64,000 bases of DNA from Hyphomicrobiales bacterium (GTDB lineage: Bacteria > Pseudomonadota > Alphaproteobacteria > Rhizobiales > Rhizobiaceae). The position numbers were made by a program, and so were the translations under genes. The stretch covers positions 49,481 to 113,480 of the forward strand of contig UCJD01000022.1 in NCBI GenBank assembly GCA_900472605.1, in the 5' to 3' direction. The notes under the pieces were generated by a model. That model ran no database searches, was not told the DNA's origin, and worked only from the letters and a program-made list of their open reading frames with translations. Below, piece by piece: positions 46,232 through 57,398 of the stretch (positions within the stretch are counted from its first letter, which is position 1; each line of letters opens with the position of its first letter).

Positions 46232-46499
46232 GGGATGCTACCGCTTTCGACCGTTACTGCCCGGGCGCGCGTGGCGCGCCTGAATAATGCCTTTCCCAAA
46301 AGCTGGGACCGGAGGAGTGGACGGGCAAAATGGCAGAATTTTGCGGATGAATGCAAGAGGCGCAAAGGTCGCCGCGTCTGCAATTGGCATTTTCGCTGCA
46401 GATGCTCACAGAAATCACCGTTACCGTGGAAGGCCTGCCCCTTGCCGAAGAGATGGGTGTCGCCCATAAAGGCCGGAAGCCAGAAAGGGCAGGCATATC

Positions 46500-47420
46500 T
46501 TGAGCAATGACGACGCGACGACAGAAGGCGGCAGGCAGCGCAGCTTCCGCCTGCACAATATGGCCGTTCCCGCCCGCCCGCAGGAGCCCGGCCTCTATCT
46601 CGTCGCGACGCCGATCGGCAATCTCGGCGACATAACGCTGCGCGCTTTGGAGACGCTTGCCGGTGCCGATGTGCTGGCCTGCGAGGATACCCGCGTCACC
46701 CGTGTGCTGCTTGATCGCTACGGTATCCAGAACCGCCCATACGCCTACCACGAGCACAATGCCGACGAGGCCGGACCGCGTCTGCTCGCCGCGCTCGAAG
46801 CGGGAAAATCCGTGGCGCTGGTCTCCGATGCCGGCACGCCGCTGGTCTCCGACCCCGGCTACCGCCTCGCGCAATCGGCGATCGAAGCCGGCTATCGGGT
46901 GATCCCGATTCCGGGTGCGTCGGCGCCGCTGGCAGCCCTCGTCGGCTCCGGTCTTCCCAACGATGCCTTCCTCTTCGCCGGCTTCCTGCCGACCAAGGAC
47001 AAGGCGCGCCGCGACCGCCTCTCTGAATTCGCCGCCACGCCGGCAACGCTGATGTTCTTCGAATCCCCGCACCGCATCGGCGCGACGCTCATTGCCGCCG
47101 CCGACGTTCTCGGCGGGGATCGCCCGGCCTCCGTCTGCCGCGAACTGACCAAGAGCTACGAGGAGTTCCGCAGAGGCACGCTTGCCGAGCTCGCGGCGCA
47201 TTACGCCGATGTCGATAATGTCAAAGGCGAGATCGTCCTCGTTGTCGGACCGGCACCAGAACGCGCCGTCGAGGAAGCCGACATCGACGCCATCCTGGCC
47301 GACCTCTCTCAGACCCTGCCGACTGCCAAGGCCGCCGCCGAGGCCGCCCGCATCACCGGCCTGCCGCGCAAGGAACTCTACCAGCGCCTTCTCGACAGAA
47401 AGGCGGGCGATGGCCGGTAG
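46500..47420 (+). CDS. rsmI: 16S rRNA 2'-O-ribose C1402 methyltransferase
   Basis: SAM-dependent enzyme of 306 residues in the tetrapyrrole methylase fold. GLYLVATPIGNLGDITLRAL, LACEDTRVTRVLLDRYGI and ALVSDAGTPLVSDPGYRLAQ are diagnostic. The start given is TTG with AAAGGG upstream; an ATG 20 codons later (46560) would remove a short non-conserved lead. It overlaps yraN by 11 bases, a common pairing. Confidence 0.95.
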   Translation: MSNDDATTEGGRQRSFRLHNMAVPARPQEPGLYLVATPIGNLGDITLRALETLAGADVLACEDTRVTRVLLDRYGIQNRPYAYHEHNADEAGPRLLAALEAGKSVALVSDAGTPLVSDPGYRLAQSAIEAGYRVIPIPGASAPLAALVGSGLPNDAFLFAGFLPTKDKARRDRLSEFAATPATLMFFESPHRIGATLIAAADVLGGDRPASVCRELTKSYEEFRRGTLAELAAHYADVDNVKGEIVLVVGPAPERAVEEADIDAILADLSQTLPTAKAAAEAARITGLPRKELYQRLLDRKAGDGR

Positions 47421-47778
47421 TCGCGACACCGATCTTCGCCGCAAGGCGCTGCGTCGGGGCCGCGTCTCCGAGTACATCGCTGCTCTCTATCTGATCGTCA
47501 AAGGCTACCGCATCGTCGCGCTGCGCTATCGCACCAAGCTCGGCGAGATCGACATCATCGCCCGCAAGGGCGATCTGGCAATTTTCGTCGAGGTAAAAGC
47601 CCGCCACGAGGAGGGGGCGGCGGTCGATGCCGTTTCGCATCTGGCGCAGACCCGCATCCGCGGCGCCAGCGACTTCTGGCTCGCCCGCCAGCGCGACCAG
47701 GCCCGCCTGTCTCAGCGTTACGACATCGTCGCCATCTTGCCCGGGCGATGGCCGATCCATTTGCGCGATGCGTTCTGA
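47410..47778 (+). CDS. YraN/UPF0102 family nuclease-like protein
   Basis: Restriction-endonuclease-like protein of 122 residues. The catalytic-type motif is GEIDIIARKGDLAIFVEVKA (D and E-V-K), preceded by YLIVKGYRIVALRYRTKLG. The family is broadly conserved but its role is not settled. ATG 47410 overlaps the end of rsmI, so the two are coupled. Confidence 0.94.
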   Translation: MAGSRDTDLRRKALRRGRVSEYIAALYLIVKGYRIVALRYRTKLGEIDIIARKGDLAIFVEVKARHEEGAAVDAVSHLAQTRIRGASDFWLARQRDQARLSQRYDIVAILPGRWPIHLRDAF

Positions 47779-47811
47779 TTGCTTTCGTTAGCCGGTTAAA
47801 TTTTTCGGAAT

Positions 47812-47851
47812 TTGTAATCGGTCTGTCATGAAAGCGTTAAGGAGGTGTCAC
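47812..47851 (+). promoter_or_regulatory. PHO-box-like array upstream of ugpB
   Basis: Four 7-base units with exact 11-base spacing: TTGTAAT (47812), CTGTCAT (47823), GCGTTAA (47834) and GTGTCAC (47845). The PhoB box is built of CTGTCAT-like direct repeats spaced by 11. The second unit is a perfect match and the others match 4 to 5 of 7. It ends 50 bases before the ugpB start. ugp operons are classic phosphate-starvation genes. Confidence 0.6.
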
Positions 47852-47901
47852 AATAGGCCTCTATTGCGTCCTCACGCCAACAAAGGTGGAGAGGGTTTTT
47901 C

Positions 47902-49230
47902 ATGTTTAAGACGATTTCATTGGCCGCTGCCGCGGTCGCATTGTCCGCTTCCGCATCCTTCGCTGCAACCGAAGTGACCTGGTGGCACGCCATGGGTGGC
48001 GAGCTTGGCAAGAAGCTCGAGGAAGTTGCCCAGAAGTTCAACGACAGCCAGAGCGAATACAAGATCGTTCCTGTTTACAAGGGCACCTATCCCGAGACGC
48101 TGACGGCCGCCATCGCCGCTTTCCGCGCTGGCCAGCAGCCTGCCATCGTCCAGGTTTTCGAAGTCGGCACCGGCACCATGATGGCCGCCAAGGGCGCCGT
48201 CTACCCGGTCTATCAGCTGATGAAGGACGAGGGTGAGCCTTGGGATCCGTCGAAGTTCCTGGCGCCTGTCGTCGGCTACTACTCCGACCCTGAGGGTAAC
48301 ATCCTGTCGATGCCGTTCAACTCGTCGACGCCGATCCTTTACTACAACAAGGACGTCTTCAAGAAGGCCGGCCTCGATCCTGAAGTTGCTCCGAAGACCT
48401 GGGCCGAGCTTGCCGAGATGAGCAAGAAGATCGTCTCTTCCGGCGCTGCCAAGTGCGGCTTCACCATGTCCTACGGCGCGACCTGGGTTGGTCTTGAAAA
48501 CTATTCCGCCATTCAGAACCTGCCTTATGGCACCCAGCAGAACGGCTTCGGCGGCACCAATGCCGAGTTCACGTTCAACGGCCCGAACCAGGCCAAGTTC
48601 TGGGACCACCTCAAGACCTGGCAGGATGAAGGCGTTTACAAGTACGGCGGCCCGAGCGCCGGTGCCGATGCTGCTCCGCTCTTCTACTCGCAGCAGTGCG
48701 CAGCCTACATGAACTCGTCTGCTTCGCGCGCCGGCGTCATCAACAACGCCAAGGACTTCAAGGTCGGCTTCGCACCGATGCCTTACGACGACGCTGTCAC
48801 GCAGGACCCGAAGAACTCGATCATCGGCGGCGCAACGCTGTGGGTTCTGAACGGCCAGAAGGACAAGGCTGTCTACAAGGGCGCCGCCAAGTTCTTCACC
48901 TACCTGTCGCAGCCGGAAGTTCAGGCCGATTGGCACCAGTTCACCGGCTACCTGCCGATCACCAATGCTGCCTATGAGCTTGGCCAGAAGCAGGGCTACT
49001 ACGAAAAGAACGCCGGTTCCGACATCGCCATCAAGCAGATCATGCGCGGCACGCCGACCGACAACTCCAAGGGCGTGCGCTTCGGCAATCTGACGCAGAT
49101 CCGTGACGTCATCGACCAGCAGTTCGAAGCCGTTCTCAATGGCAAGAAGACCGGTCAGGAAGCGCTCGACGAAGCCGCAAAGCAGGGCAATGCCAAGCTG
49201 CGCGAATTCGAAGCTGCGAACTCGAACTAA
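47902..49230 (+). CDS. ugpB: sn-Glycerol-3-phosphate ABC transporter, substrate-binding protein
   Basis: Periplasmic binding protein (442 residues) for glycerol-3-phosphate and its diesters. A signal peptide (MFKTISLAAAAVALSASASF, cut after FAA) is followed by EVTWWHAMGGELGKKLEEVA, the UgpB start of the mature protein. The middle FNSSTPILYYNKDVFKKAGL is typical of family 1 binding proteins. GGAGAGGG precedes the ATG. It begins a ugpBAEC operon with a PHO-box-like array upstream and a stem-loop after the gene. Confidence 0.95.
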   Translation: MFKTISLAAAAVALSASASFAATEVTWWHAMGGELGKKLEEVAQKFNDSQSEYKIVPVYKGTYPETLTAAIAAFRAGQQPAIVQVFEVGTGTMMAAKGAVYPVYQLMKDEGEPWDPSKFLAPVVGYYSDPEGNILSMPFNSSTPILYYNKDVFKKAGLDPEVAPKTWAELAEMSKKIVSSGAAKCGFTMSYGATWVGLENYSAIQNLPYGTQQNGFGGTNAEFTFNGPNQAKFWDHLKTWQDEGVYKYGGPSAGADAAPLFYSQQCAAYMNSSASRAGVINNAKDFKVGFAPMPYDDAVTQDPKNSIIGGATLWVLNGQKDKAVYKGAAKFFTYLSQPEVQADWHQFTGYLPITNAAYELGQKQGYYEKNAGSDIAIKQIMRGTPTDNSKGVRFGNLTQIRDVIDQQFEAVLNGKKTGQEALDEAAKQGNAKLREFEAANSN

Positions 49231-49248
49231 GGGTCGTTCCCTCCGTCA

Positions 49249-49275
49249 GCCCTCTCCGGCCCGTCCGGGGAGGGC
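49249..49275 (+). other. Intercistronic hairpin after ugpB
   Basis: Stem GCCCTCTCCGG / CCGGGGAGGGC (11 pairs, one G-U) with a 5-base loop, followed by ATTTTCC, between ugpB and ugpA. Such a partial terminator or mRNA-stabilising hairpin commonly lets the binding protein be made in excess over the membrane parts. Confidence 0.7.
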
Positions 49276-49296
49276 ATTTTCCTTGAGGGGTCATGC

Positions 49297-50181
49297 ATGC
49301 AAACCAAACGCACCGTCTTCCAAAGCCGCCTCCTTCCCTATCTCCTGATCGCGCCGCAGCTGCTCATCACGATCGTCTTCTTCGTGTGGCCGGCGGTTCA
49401 GGCCGTATGGCAGTCCTTTCTGCGCCAGGACCCGTTCGGTCTGAAGGATACTTTCGTCGGATTGGCGAACTACACGCGCTTGCTTCAAGATCCCGATTAT
49501 CTGAATTCGCTGACCGTCACCTTCGTCTTCTCGATCGGCGTCACCGTGCTGTCGATGGGGCTGTCGCTTCTCTTCGCGATCTGCGTCAACCGCGTGATCC
49601 GTTCGCAGCGCTTTTACACCACGCTTCTGGTCTGGCCCTATGCCGTCGCGCCGGCCGCATCCGGCCTGCTCTGGTGGTTCATGTTCAACCCCAGCGTCGG
49701 TATCATTCCCTATGTGCTGGAACATTTCGGCTACAGCTGGAACCACCGCCTGAACCCGAACAACGCGATGGTGCTGATCATCATTGCCGCAGCGTGGAAG
49801 CAGGTGTCCTACAATTTCCTGTTCTTCGTCGCCGGTCTGCAGTCGGTCCCGCATTCCCTGACCGAAGCCGCCGCGATCGACGGCGCTGGTCCGGTCAAGC
49901 GCTTCTGGACGATCGTTTTCCCGCTGCTGTCGCCGACCACTTTCTTCCTTGCCGTCATCAACATCACCTATGCGATGTTCGACACCTTCCCGATCATCGA
50001 CGCCAGCACCTCGGGCGGCCCGTCGCAGTCCACCAACATCCTTGTCTACAAGGTCTACGCCGATGGTTTCGTCGGCTTGAACCTCGGCCCCTCTGCCGCG
50101 CAATCGGTCATCCTGATGCTGATCGTCGTCGTCCTGACCGTCGTCCAGTTCCGCTGGATCGAGCGCAAAGTGCAGTATTGA
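49297..50181 (+). CDS. ugpA: sn-Glycerol-3-phosphate ABC transporter permease
   Basis: Inner-membrane permease of 294 residues with six predicted transmembrane segments. The EAA loop that docks on the ATPase is [20 protein letters not shown] (about 188-207). The N-terminal [20 protein letters not shown] matches the UgpA type. Partner permease ugpE follows after 13 bases. Confidence 0.95.
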   Translation: MQTKRTVFQSRLLPYLLIAPQLLITIVFFVWPAVQAVWQSFLRQDPFGLKDTFVGLANYTRLLQDPDYLNSLTVTFVFSIGVTVLSMGLSLLFAICVNRVIRSQRFYTTLLVWPYAVAPAASGLLWWFMFNPSVGIIPYVLEHFGYSWNHRLNPNNAMVLIIIAAAWKQVSYNFLFFVAGLQSVPHSLTEAAAIDGAGPVKRFWTIVFPLLSPTTFFLAVINITYAMFDTFPIIDASTSGGPSQSTNILVYKVYADGFVGLNLGPSAAQSVILMLIVVVLTVVQFRWIERKVQY

Positions 50182-50194
50182 AGCGAGAACGAGC

Positions 50195-51043
50195 ATGGTC
50201 GAAAATCGCCCCTTCCTCAATTTCCTGACCCACTTCGTGCTGATCCTCGGGATCGGCATGGTGGTGTTTCCCGTCTACCTCGCCTTCATCGCGTCGACAC
50301 GCGGGCCCTCGGACTTCCTGACCGGCGTCGTGCCGCTGACGCCGGGCCACCAGATGCTTGAGAATTATGGCGTGCTGCTCGGCAGCGGCGCATCCAGTGC
50401 CGGCGCGCCGCCCTTCCTGCTGATGCTCGGCAACAGCCTGGTCATGGCCATCCTCGTGGCGATCGGGAAGATCGCGATCTCGATCATCTCGGCCTTCGCC
50501 ATCGTCTATTTCCGCTTCCCGTTCCGAACGGTGGCTTTCTGGATCATTTTCATGACGCTGATGCTCCCCATCGAGGTGCGCATCCTGCCGACTTACAAGG
50601 TCGTCGCCGATCTCGGCATGCTGAATTCCTATTCCGGTCTCGTCATTCCCGTCATCGCGTCCGCCACCGCCACCTTCCTGTTCCGGCAGTTTTTCCTGAC
50701 CGTCCCGGAAGAGATGATGGAAGCGGCACGCGTCGATGGCGCCGGCCCGCTGAAGTTCTTCTGGGATATCCTCTTGCCGTTGTCGCGCACCAATATCGCG
50801 GCACTTTTCATCATCATGTTCATCTACGGCTGGAACCAGTATCTCTGGCCGATGCTGGTCACCACCGAGCCTGGCTATTACACCGTCGTCATGGGCATCA
50901 AGCGCCTTGCCGCTGTGCTTGACGGCGACACCCAATGGAACCTTGTGATGGCGGGCGTCATCCTCGCGGCCCTGCCGCCGGTTCTGGTCATCATTTTCAT
51001 GCAGCGCCTTTTCGTCAAAGGCCTTGTTGAGACGGAGAAGTAA
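50195..51043 (+). CDS. ugpE: sn-Glycerol-3-phosphate ABC transporter permease
   Basis: Second inner-membrane permease, 282 residues, six transmembrane segments. The EAA loop is [20 protein letters not shown] (about 171-190), and the C-terminal [11 protein letters not shown] is family-like. It follows ugpA and precedes ugpC by 2 bases, consistent with one operon. Confidence 0.95.
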   Translation: MVENRPFLNFLTHFVLILGIGMVVFPVYLAFIASTRGPSDFLTGVVPLTPGHQMLENYGVLLGSGASSAGAPPFLLMLGNSLVMAILVAIGKIAISIISAFAIVYFRFPFRTVAFWIIFMTLMLPIEVRILPTYKVVADLGMLNSYSGLVIPVIASATATFLFRQFFLTVPEEMMEAARVDGAGPLKFFWDILLPLSRTNIAALFIIMFIYGWNQYLWPMLVTTEPGYYTVVMGIKRLAAVLDGDTQWNLVMAGVILAALPPVLVIIFMQRLFVKGLVETEK

Positions 51044-51045
51044 CA

Positions 51046-52149
51046 ATGGCCTCCATCGACGTCGATAATGTCGGCAAGATCTACCACGGCGGCGTTCGCG
51101 CCGTTTCCGGCATCGAACTCAAGATCGCCGACGGCGAGTTCATCGTGCTCGTCGGCCCCTCCGGCTGCGGCAAGTCGACCCTGCTGCGCATGATCGCCGG
51201 CCTGGAAACCATTTCCGAAGGCGAGGTGAAGATCGGCGCGCGCGTCGTCAACAATGTCGAGCCTGCCGACCGCGATATCGCCATGGTGTTCCAGAATTAC
51301 GCGCTCTATCCGCATATGTCGGTGCGCCAGAATCTCGAATACGGCCTCAAGAACCGCAAGACGCCGAAGGCCGAGATCGATGCGCGCGTGGCGGAAGCTG
51401 CCCGCATGCTGGAAATCAACCAGTACCTCGAGCGCAAGCCGAAGGCGCTGTCGGGCGGCCAGCGTCAGCGCGTCGCCATGGGCCGCGCCATCGTCCGCAA
51501 GCCGGCCGTTTTCCTCTTCGACGAGCCGCTGTCTAACCTCGATGCCAAGCTGCGCGTCTCCATGCGTGGCGAGATCAAGCGCCTGCAGCGCCGCCTCGGC
51601 ACCACCTCCATCTACGTCACCCACGACCAGCTGGAAGCGATGACGCTCGCCGACCGTCTCGTCGTCCTGAACGGCGGCAAGATCGAGCAGGTCGGTTCGC
51701 CGCTCGATGTCTACCACCGCCCGGCCTCCACCTTCGTCGCCTCGTTCATTGGCTCTCCGGCCATGAACCTCTTGAAGGGCGAGCTGCACGGCGACAAGTT
51801 GGCGCTCGGGCCCAGCCTGATCGATCTTTCCGGCTGCGCTCCGACCTCGGGCGCTGTTACCGTCGGCATCCGCGCCGAGGACCTGTGCCTTGCCGGTTCC
51901 GATCAGCACGCCATGCCTGTTACCGTTGAGTATGTCGAGGAACTCGGTGCGCAGCGGCTGGTCCACGGCCTGCTCGGCGATCAGCCGATCACCGCGGTGC
52001 TGGCGCCGGATATCGCCATTCCCGCCGAACTGCGTCTCACCATCGCGCCCGGAAAGCTGCATTTCTTCGCGGCCGACACCGGCAAGCGCATTGCCGCCGC
52101 CGACACTGACAGCGCATCGAAGTCCGCCATGGCTGCCCAGCCCGCGTAG
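51046..52149 (+). CDS. ugpC: sn-Glycerol-3-phosphate ABC transporter ATPase
   Basis: ATP-binding subunit of 367 residues. Walker [20 protein letters not shown] (about 36-54), signature [20 protein letters not shown], Walker [17 protein letters not shown] and the switch His in [17 protein letters not shown] are all present. A C-terminal TOBE/OB regulatory domain (about 235-355) marks the MalK/UgpC type. Fourth gene of the ugp operon. Confidence 0.96.
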   Translation: MASIDVDNVGKIYHGGVRAVSGIELKIADGEFIVLVGPSGCGKSTLLRMIAGLETISEGEVKIGARVVNNVEPADRDIAMVFQNYALYPHMSVRQNLEYGLKNRKTPKAEIDARVAEAARMLEINQYLERKPKALSGGQRQRVAMGRAIVRKPAVFLFDEPLSNLDAKLRVSMRGEIKRLQRRLGTTSIYVTHDQLEAMTLADRLVVLNGGKIEQVGSPLDVYHRPASTFVASFIGSPAMNLLKGELHGDKLALGPSLIDLSGCAPTSGAVTVGIRAEDLCLAGSDQHAMPVTVEYVEELGAQRLVHGLLGDQPITAVLAPDIAIPAELRLTIAPGKLHFFAADTGKRIAAADTDSASKSAMAAQPA

Positions 52150-52265
52150 CCACGCGGGCGCTAGAATATCGCGTCGTTCGTTACAACTTTAGAGAATGTC
52201 TGAACGGCTCCCTCAGAACTCCCTGATATTCCCGCCATAGGGGATTGTGTACTCAGGGGGTTCTG

Positions 52266-52772
52266 ATGGCATCACTGCATCTTATGTTCGCGAGCGCGAT
52301 GGCGATGGCCGCGCGTTCCATGCCGGAAATCGTTGCATTTCCGCGCGGCAAGTCCTTCGTCGCGCACTCAAGCGATCTCATCGCCATGACGTCGACGCCG
52401 ATCAATCCGGATTGGATTGTCGCCGGCGATCCGCAGGCGCGCACCGGCGAGCATTCGCGCGGTCACGATGACGCCGCGCTGACGGCGATCTGGGACTGCA
52501 CGGCGGGCGAGTTCCGCTGGTTCTTTGGTTGGGACGAAACGGTGATGATCCTCGAGGGCGAGGTCCATATCACCGCCGACGACGGCACCGAGCGCACGCT
52601 GCGATCAGGCGACGTCGCCTTCTTCGCCGGCGGCACCTGGGCCAGCTGGCGGGTCGATCATTACGTCCGCAAGGTCGCCTTCCTGCGCAAGCCGTTTCCC
52701 AAGCCCGTAGCGCTCGCCTACCGCCTGCGCAATCTGCTCCGCAACACCGGCCGGCAGGGCATCGCGGCCTGA
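52266..52772 (+). CDS. Cupin domain protein
   Basis: Protein of 168 residues with a Cupin_3-type (DUF861) barrel. GEFRWFFGWDETVMILEGEV, then ITADDGTERTLRSGDVAFFA and GTWASWRV, match the (S)-ureidoglycine/DUF861-type cupin motifs. The first 20 residues are hydrophobic and might be a signal or membrane anchor. The function is unknown. It lies between ugpC (116 bases upstream) and gshB. Confidence 0.85.
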   Translation: MASLHLMFASAMAMAARSMPEIVAFPRGKSFVAHSSDLIAMTSTPINPDWIVAGDPQARTGEHSRGHDDAALTAIWDCTAGEFRWFFGWDETVMILEGEVHITADDGTERTLRSGDVAFFAGGTWASWRVDHYVRKVAFLRKPFPKPVALAYRLRNLLRNTGRQGIAA

Positions 52773-52966
52773 ATTGCGGCTCGACCGGCACGCAGGCCGG
52801 TTGCGCCGACCAACGGCACAAAAGCCGTCCATTGGCCGTTGCGTTCGCGATGTCTGCAGCCTACATCTGTCCGGCATTAGAGCGCCGCGCGTCCAAAGGG
52901 CGCGCAACGGACGCTCTACCTGTTTGAACCTGCGCATCAGGCTGATGCGCAGCCTAAGGGACGGAA

Positions 52967-53914
52967 ATGGCCAAGATCAAGAACGTAGCGGTCCAGATGG
53001 ACCATGTCGCCTCCATCAACATCGCGGGCGATTCCACCTTCGCCATGAGCCTCGAGGCGCAGACCCGCGGTTACAAGCTCTTCCACTATACGCCCGACCG
53101 CCTGAGCTTCCTCGATGGCAAGCTCTACGCCTCCGTCGAGCCGATGACGCTGCGCGACATCAAGGGCGACCATTTCGATCTCGGCGCGCCTGAACGCGTC
53201 GACCTGTCGACCATGGATGTGATCCTGCTCCGCCAGGACCCGCCCTTCGACATGTCCTACATCACCTCGACGCATCTGCTCGAGCGCATCCACCCGAAGA
53301 CGCTCGTCGTCAACGATCCGGCCTGGGTGCGCAATTCGCCGGAGAAGATCTTCGTCACCGAATTTTCGGACCTGATGCCGAGAACGCTGATCACCAAGGA
53401 CGCCGCCGAGATCCGCCGCTTCCGCGACGAGATGGGCGACATCATCCTGAAGCCGCTCTACGGCAATGGCGGCGCTGGCGTCTTCCATTCGACCAAGGAC
53501 GACCGCAACCTCTCTTCGCTGCTCGAAATGTTCGGCCAGCTCTTCCGCGAGCCGTTCATCGCCCAGCAGTACCTGCCTGATGTGCGCAAGGGCGACAAGC
53601 GCATCATCCTCGTCGACGGCGAGCCCGTCGGCGCCATCAACCGCGTTCCGGCCGAGCACGACAGCCGGTCCAACATGCATGTCGGCGGCCGCGCCGAGGC
53701 GACCGAGCTCACCGCCCGTGAAAAGGAAATCTGCGCCCGCATCGGCCCCGCGCTCCGCGAACGCGGCTTCCTTTTGGTCGGCATCGACGTCATCGGCGAC
53801 TACATGACCGAAATCAACGTCACTTCTCCGACAGGCATCCGCGAAGTCAAGAAATTCGGCGGCGCCGACATCGCCAGCCTCTTGTGGGACGCCATCGAGC
53901 GCAAGCGCGCGTAA
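52967..53914 (+). CDS. gshB: Glutathione synthetase
   Basis: ATP-grasp enzyme of 315 residues joining gamma-glutamylcysteine and glycine. [20 protein letters not shown] begins the N domain, [19 protein letters not shown] and [20 protein letters not shown] (glycine-rich loop) are characteristic, and [20 protein letters not shown] holds the metal-binding Glu/Asn. AGGGACGG precedes the ATG. It appears to be its own transcription unit. Confidence 0.96.
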   Translation: MAKIKNVAVQMDHVASINIAGDSTFAMSLEAQTRGYKLFHYTPDRLSFLDGKLYASVEPMTLRDIKGDHFDLGAPERVDLSTMDVILLRQDPPFDMSYITSTHLLERIHPKTLVVNDPAWVRNSPEKIFVTEFSDLMPRTLITKDAAEIRRFRDEMGDIILKPLYGNGGAGVFHSTKDDRNLSSLLEMFGQLFREPFIAQQYLPDVRKGDKRIILVDGEPVGAINRVPAEHDSRSNMHVGGRAEATELTAREKEICARIGPALRERGFLLVGIDVIGDYMTEINVTSPTGIREVKKFGGADIASLLWDAIERKRA

Positions 53915-54015
53915 GGCGGAAGCGGGTTAGGGGACGGCGGCGCCCTACGTCCCCGTCCACCCATTGCCGACAACGCCACCTGTCGTAGGCGAGGTGCGCC
54001 GCTCCCACGACCGTC

Positions 54016-54038
54016 ATGCTCGGCCTCTTGCCGAGCAT
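54016..54038. repeat. Short interspersed hairpin repeat
   Basis: Perfect 9-bp stem ATGCTCGGC / GCCGAGCAT with a 5-base loop, about 100 bases after gshB. The wording (CGTCATGCTCGG...CCGAGCATCTGCTG) is like a short repeat scattered in alphaproteobacterial genomes; it may also act as a terminator for gshB. Confidence 0.5.
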
Positions 54039-54224
54039 CTGCTGAGCCCCCAGCTTGCTCGATGTGAGTGGATATCTTGCACCACCGTGGCAGCCAGTGC
54101 CGCGTAAGCTCCACGCCCACCTTTGTTCCACCCCTACAACCCGCTACAACCGCCCCACATCAATGGCGCGCAATTGTTCATTTATTGTTCTTGTTTCATT
54201 CCAATTTCTATGCCAGATTGCAAT

Positions 54225-54269
54225 CCGCGACCATGATGGGTCGCGGTTTCAGGTGCAAGGGGTTGCACC
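54225..54269 (+). promoter_or_regulatory. Tandem hairpins in the leader of the YifB/ComM gene
   Basis: Two perfect stem-loops sit close together before the gene: CCGCGACC / GGTCGCGG (54225-54246, 6-base loop) and GGTGCAA / TTGCACC (54252-54269, 4-base loop). The second ends 28 bases before the ATG. The 383-base gap 53915-54297 otherwise holds the repeat at 54016 and AT-rich sequence near 54170-54220, with no gene. A leader-control role is a guess. Confidence 0.4.
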
Positions 54270-54297
54270 ACAGGGGATCTGGGCCAAGGGGTTGGGC

Positions 54298-55830
54298 ATG
54301 GTGGCACGCGTCAGCACGGTTGCATTCCAGGGCATAGAAGGGGTTCCGGTCGAGGTCCAGGTCATGGTCGCGCCCGGCAAGCTGATCACGCAGATCGTCG
54401 GCCTGCCCGACAAGGCGGTGGCCGAAAGCCGAGAGCGGGTGCATGCGGCACTGCATGCCTCCGGCCTGGCGCTCCCCGCCAAGCGCATAACGGTTAACCT
54501 CGCTCCCGCTGATCTTCCCAAGGAAGGCAGCCACTTCGATCTCCCCATCGCGCTCGGCCTGATGGCCGCACTCGGCGCCATTCCGGCGGATGCGCTCTCC
54601 GGCTATGTCGTCATCGGCGAGCTCAATCTCGACGGCACGATTGCCGCCGTCACCGGCGCGCTGCCGGCCGCGATTGGCGCCAATGCCATGGGCAAGGGCT
54701 TGATCTGCCCGGCCGAAAGCGGGCCCGAGGCCGCCTGGGCGGGCGCCGAGCTCGATATCCTGGCGCCCCGCAGCCTGATCGCGCTTGCCAACCATTTTCG
54801 CGGCACCCAGGTGCTCTCGCGCCCAGGTCCGTCGATCCGCGCCACTGCCGCCAATCTTCCCGATCTCGCCGATATCAAGGGCCAGGAGAGCGCCAAGCGG
54901 GCGCTGGAGGTGGCGGCATCCGGCGGGCATAACTTGCTGATGGTCGGGCCTCCCGGTTCCGGAAAATCGATGCTTGCCGCCCGCCTGCCATCGATCCTGC
55001 CGCCGCTTTCTGCCGCCGAGTTGCTCGAGGTGTCGATGATCCACTCGATCGCCGGCCAGCTCTCGGGCGGCAAGCTCTCCGATCGCCGGCCGTTTCGCAC
55101 GCCGCACCACTCCGCCACCATGGCGGCGCTTGTCGGCGGCGGCTTCCGGGCGCGTCCGGGCGAGGCGTCGCTCGCCCATCACGGCGTGCTCTTTCTCGAC
55201 GAGTTTCCCGAGTTTTCACCGCAGGCGCTGGATGCGCTGCGCCAGCCGTTGGAAACCGGCGAGTGCATCATCGCCCGCGCCAATCATCGCGTCACCTATC
55301 CCGCCACTATCCAGCTGGTGGCGGCCATGAACCCCTGCCGCTGCGGCATGGCGGGCGAGCCCGGCCACAGCTGCGCCCGCGGCCCGCGCTGCATGACCGA
55401 TTACCAGGCGCGCATCTCCGGCCCGCTGATGGATCGCATTGATATCCGCATCGACGTGCCCGCCGTCTCCGCCTTCGACCTGATCCGTCCGGCGCCGGCC
55501 GAAAAGAGCGCCGACGTCGCCCGCCGCGTCGCCCGCGCCCGTGATCTGCAGCGAGACCGGTTCCGTTCAGCCGGCCTCGGCGAGACCGGCACCAATGCCC
55601 GCTGCTCCACCGCGATGATCGAGACCTATGCGGCCCCCGATGCATCCGGTCTGCAGCTTTTGCGTGACGCCGCCGAAAAGATGAAGTTCTCCGCCCGCGG
55701 CTACCACCGCGTGCTCAAGGTCGCCCGCACCCTTGCCGATCTCGACGGCCAGGAGTTGGTCGGCCGCATCCACCTTGCCGAGGCGATCTCCTACCGCATG
55801 GCGGGCGAGCGGTTGACGGCGGTGGCGTGA
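54298..55830 (+). CDS. YifB/ComM family Mg-chelatase-like AAA+ ATPase
   Basis: Ring-forming ATPase of 510 residues. In ComM of naturally competent bacteria this family drives branch migration in recombination. The N-terminal domain starts MVARVSTVAFQGIEGVPVEV, the AAA+ core has LLMVGPPGSGKSMLAARLPS (Walker A), LAHHGVLFLDEFPEFSP (Walker B), and a C-terminal Mg_chelatase_C ends AISYRMAGERLTAVA. A zinc-like CRCGMAGEPGHSCARGPRC segment (Cys-rich) is typical. ATG at 54298 gives the family start; earlier in-frame codons are not coding. Confidence 0.95.
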   Translation: MVARVSTVAFQGIEGVPVEVQVMVAPGKLITQIVGLPDKAVAESRERVHAALHASGLALPAKRITVNLAPADLPKEGSHFDLPIALGLMAALGAIPADALSGYVVIGELNLDGTIAAVTGALPAAIGANAMGKGLICPAESGPEAAWAGAELDILAPRSLIALANHFRGTQVLSRPGPSIRATAANLPDLADIKGQESAKRALEVAASGGHNLLMVGPPGSGKSMLAARLPSILPPLSAAELLEVSMIHSIAGQLSGGKLSDRRPFRTPHHSATMAALVGGGFRARPGEASLAHHGVLFLDEFPEFSPQALDALRQPLETGECIIARANHRVTYPATIQLVAAMNPCRCGMAGEPGHSCARGPRCMTDYQARISGPLMDRIDIRIDVPAVSAFDLIRPAPAEKSADVARRVARARDLQRDRFRSAGLGETGTNARCSTAMIETYAAPDASGLQLLRDAAEKMKFSARGYHRVLKVARTLADLDGQELVGRIHLAEAISYRMAGERLTAVA

Positions 55831-55907
55831 AGTGGAGGAGCCGGCGAAAGCGGGCAGCCAACCGGCGCGCCATCGCCTGGATCGGCGGAGGGGAGTAGTC
55901 TGGCCTG

Positions 55908-56207
55908 TCAGGTCTCGCGCGGTGCGCCGACCTCGTAGCTCTGGAGCTTGCGGTCATGAATGCCGAGTGTCGGCCATGCAGCGCGCCAGTCGCTTAGATG
56001 CGCCGTTCGAAAATGGCGGTCGAGCGAGGCTTGGTCACGCCAGCGTTCGGTGACGTGAACGAGGCCGGGCTCCAGCACGTCCTCGGCGTAGGAATAATCC
56101 AGGCAGCCGTCTTCGGCGCGGCTCATCTCCACCATCCGCCGCATCACCGGGCGTGCGAGCGTGAGGTTCTCGTGGGGAAGACGGATGGTTCCGACGATCA
56201 ACAGCAT
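55908..56207 (-). CDS. Antibiotic biosynthesis monooxygenase (ABM) family protein
   Basis: Small dimeric ferredoxin-like protein of 99 residues, probably a YgiN-like quinol monooxygenase. MVEMSRAEDGCLDYSYAEDV and HVTERWRDQASLDRHFRTAH are the ABM consensus (E-x-W-x(5)-L-x-x-H). No metal or haem is needed in this family. It follows cysK by 95 bases on the same strand. Confidence 0.92.
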   Translation of the reverse strand: MLLIVGTIRLPHENLTLARPVMRRMVEMSRAEDGCLDYSYAEDVLEPGLVHVTERWRDQASLDRHFRTAHLSDWRAAWPTLGIHDRKLQSYEVGAPRET

Positions 56208-56302
56208 GGGGATGGCTTGCTTCCGGTTGGGGGTTGACGGTGGATCGCAAACAGCATGAAGGGCGCCGAAGCGCCCTCCTTGACGTCGAACAAGCGCAAT
56301 CC

Positions 56303-57265
<963 letters not shown>

Positions 57266-57398
57266 GATAAGGCTCCCTTGATGAAATATCGGTTGAGAAT
57301 AGGGTCTAAGCCGGCGGTCGGCCAGAGTAGCTTCACCCGCCAACTCGGTGGTTCAGAGAAAAAACCCTTTGTGAACCAAGGTTTGCCGAATGATTTTT

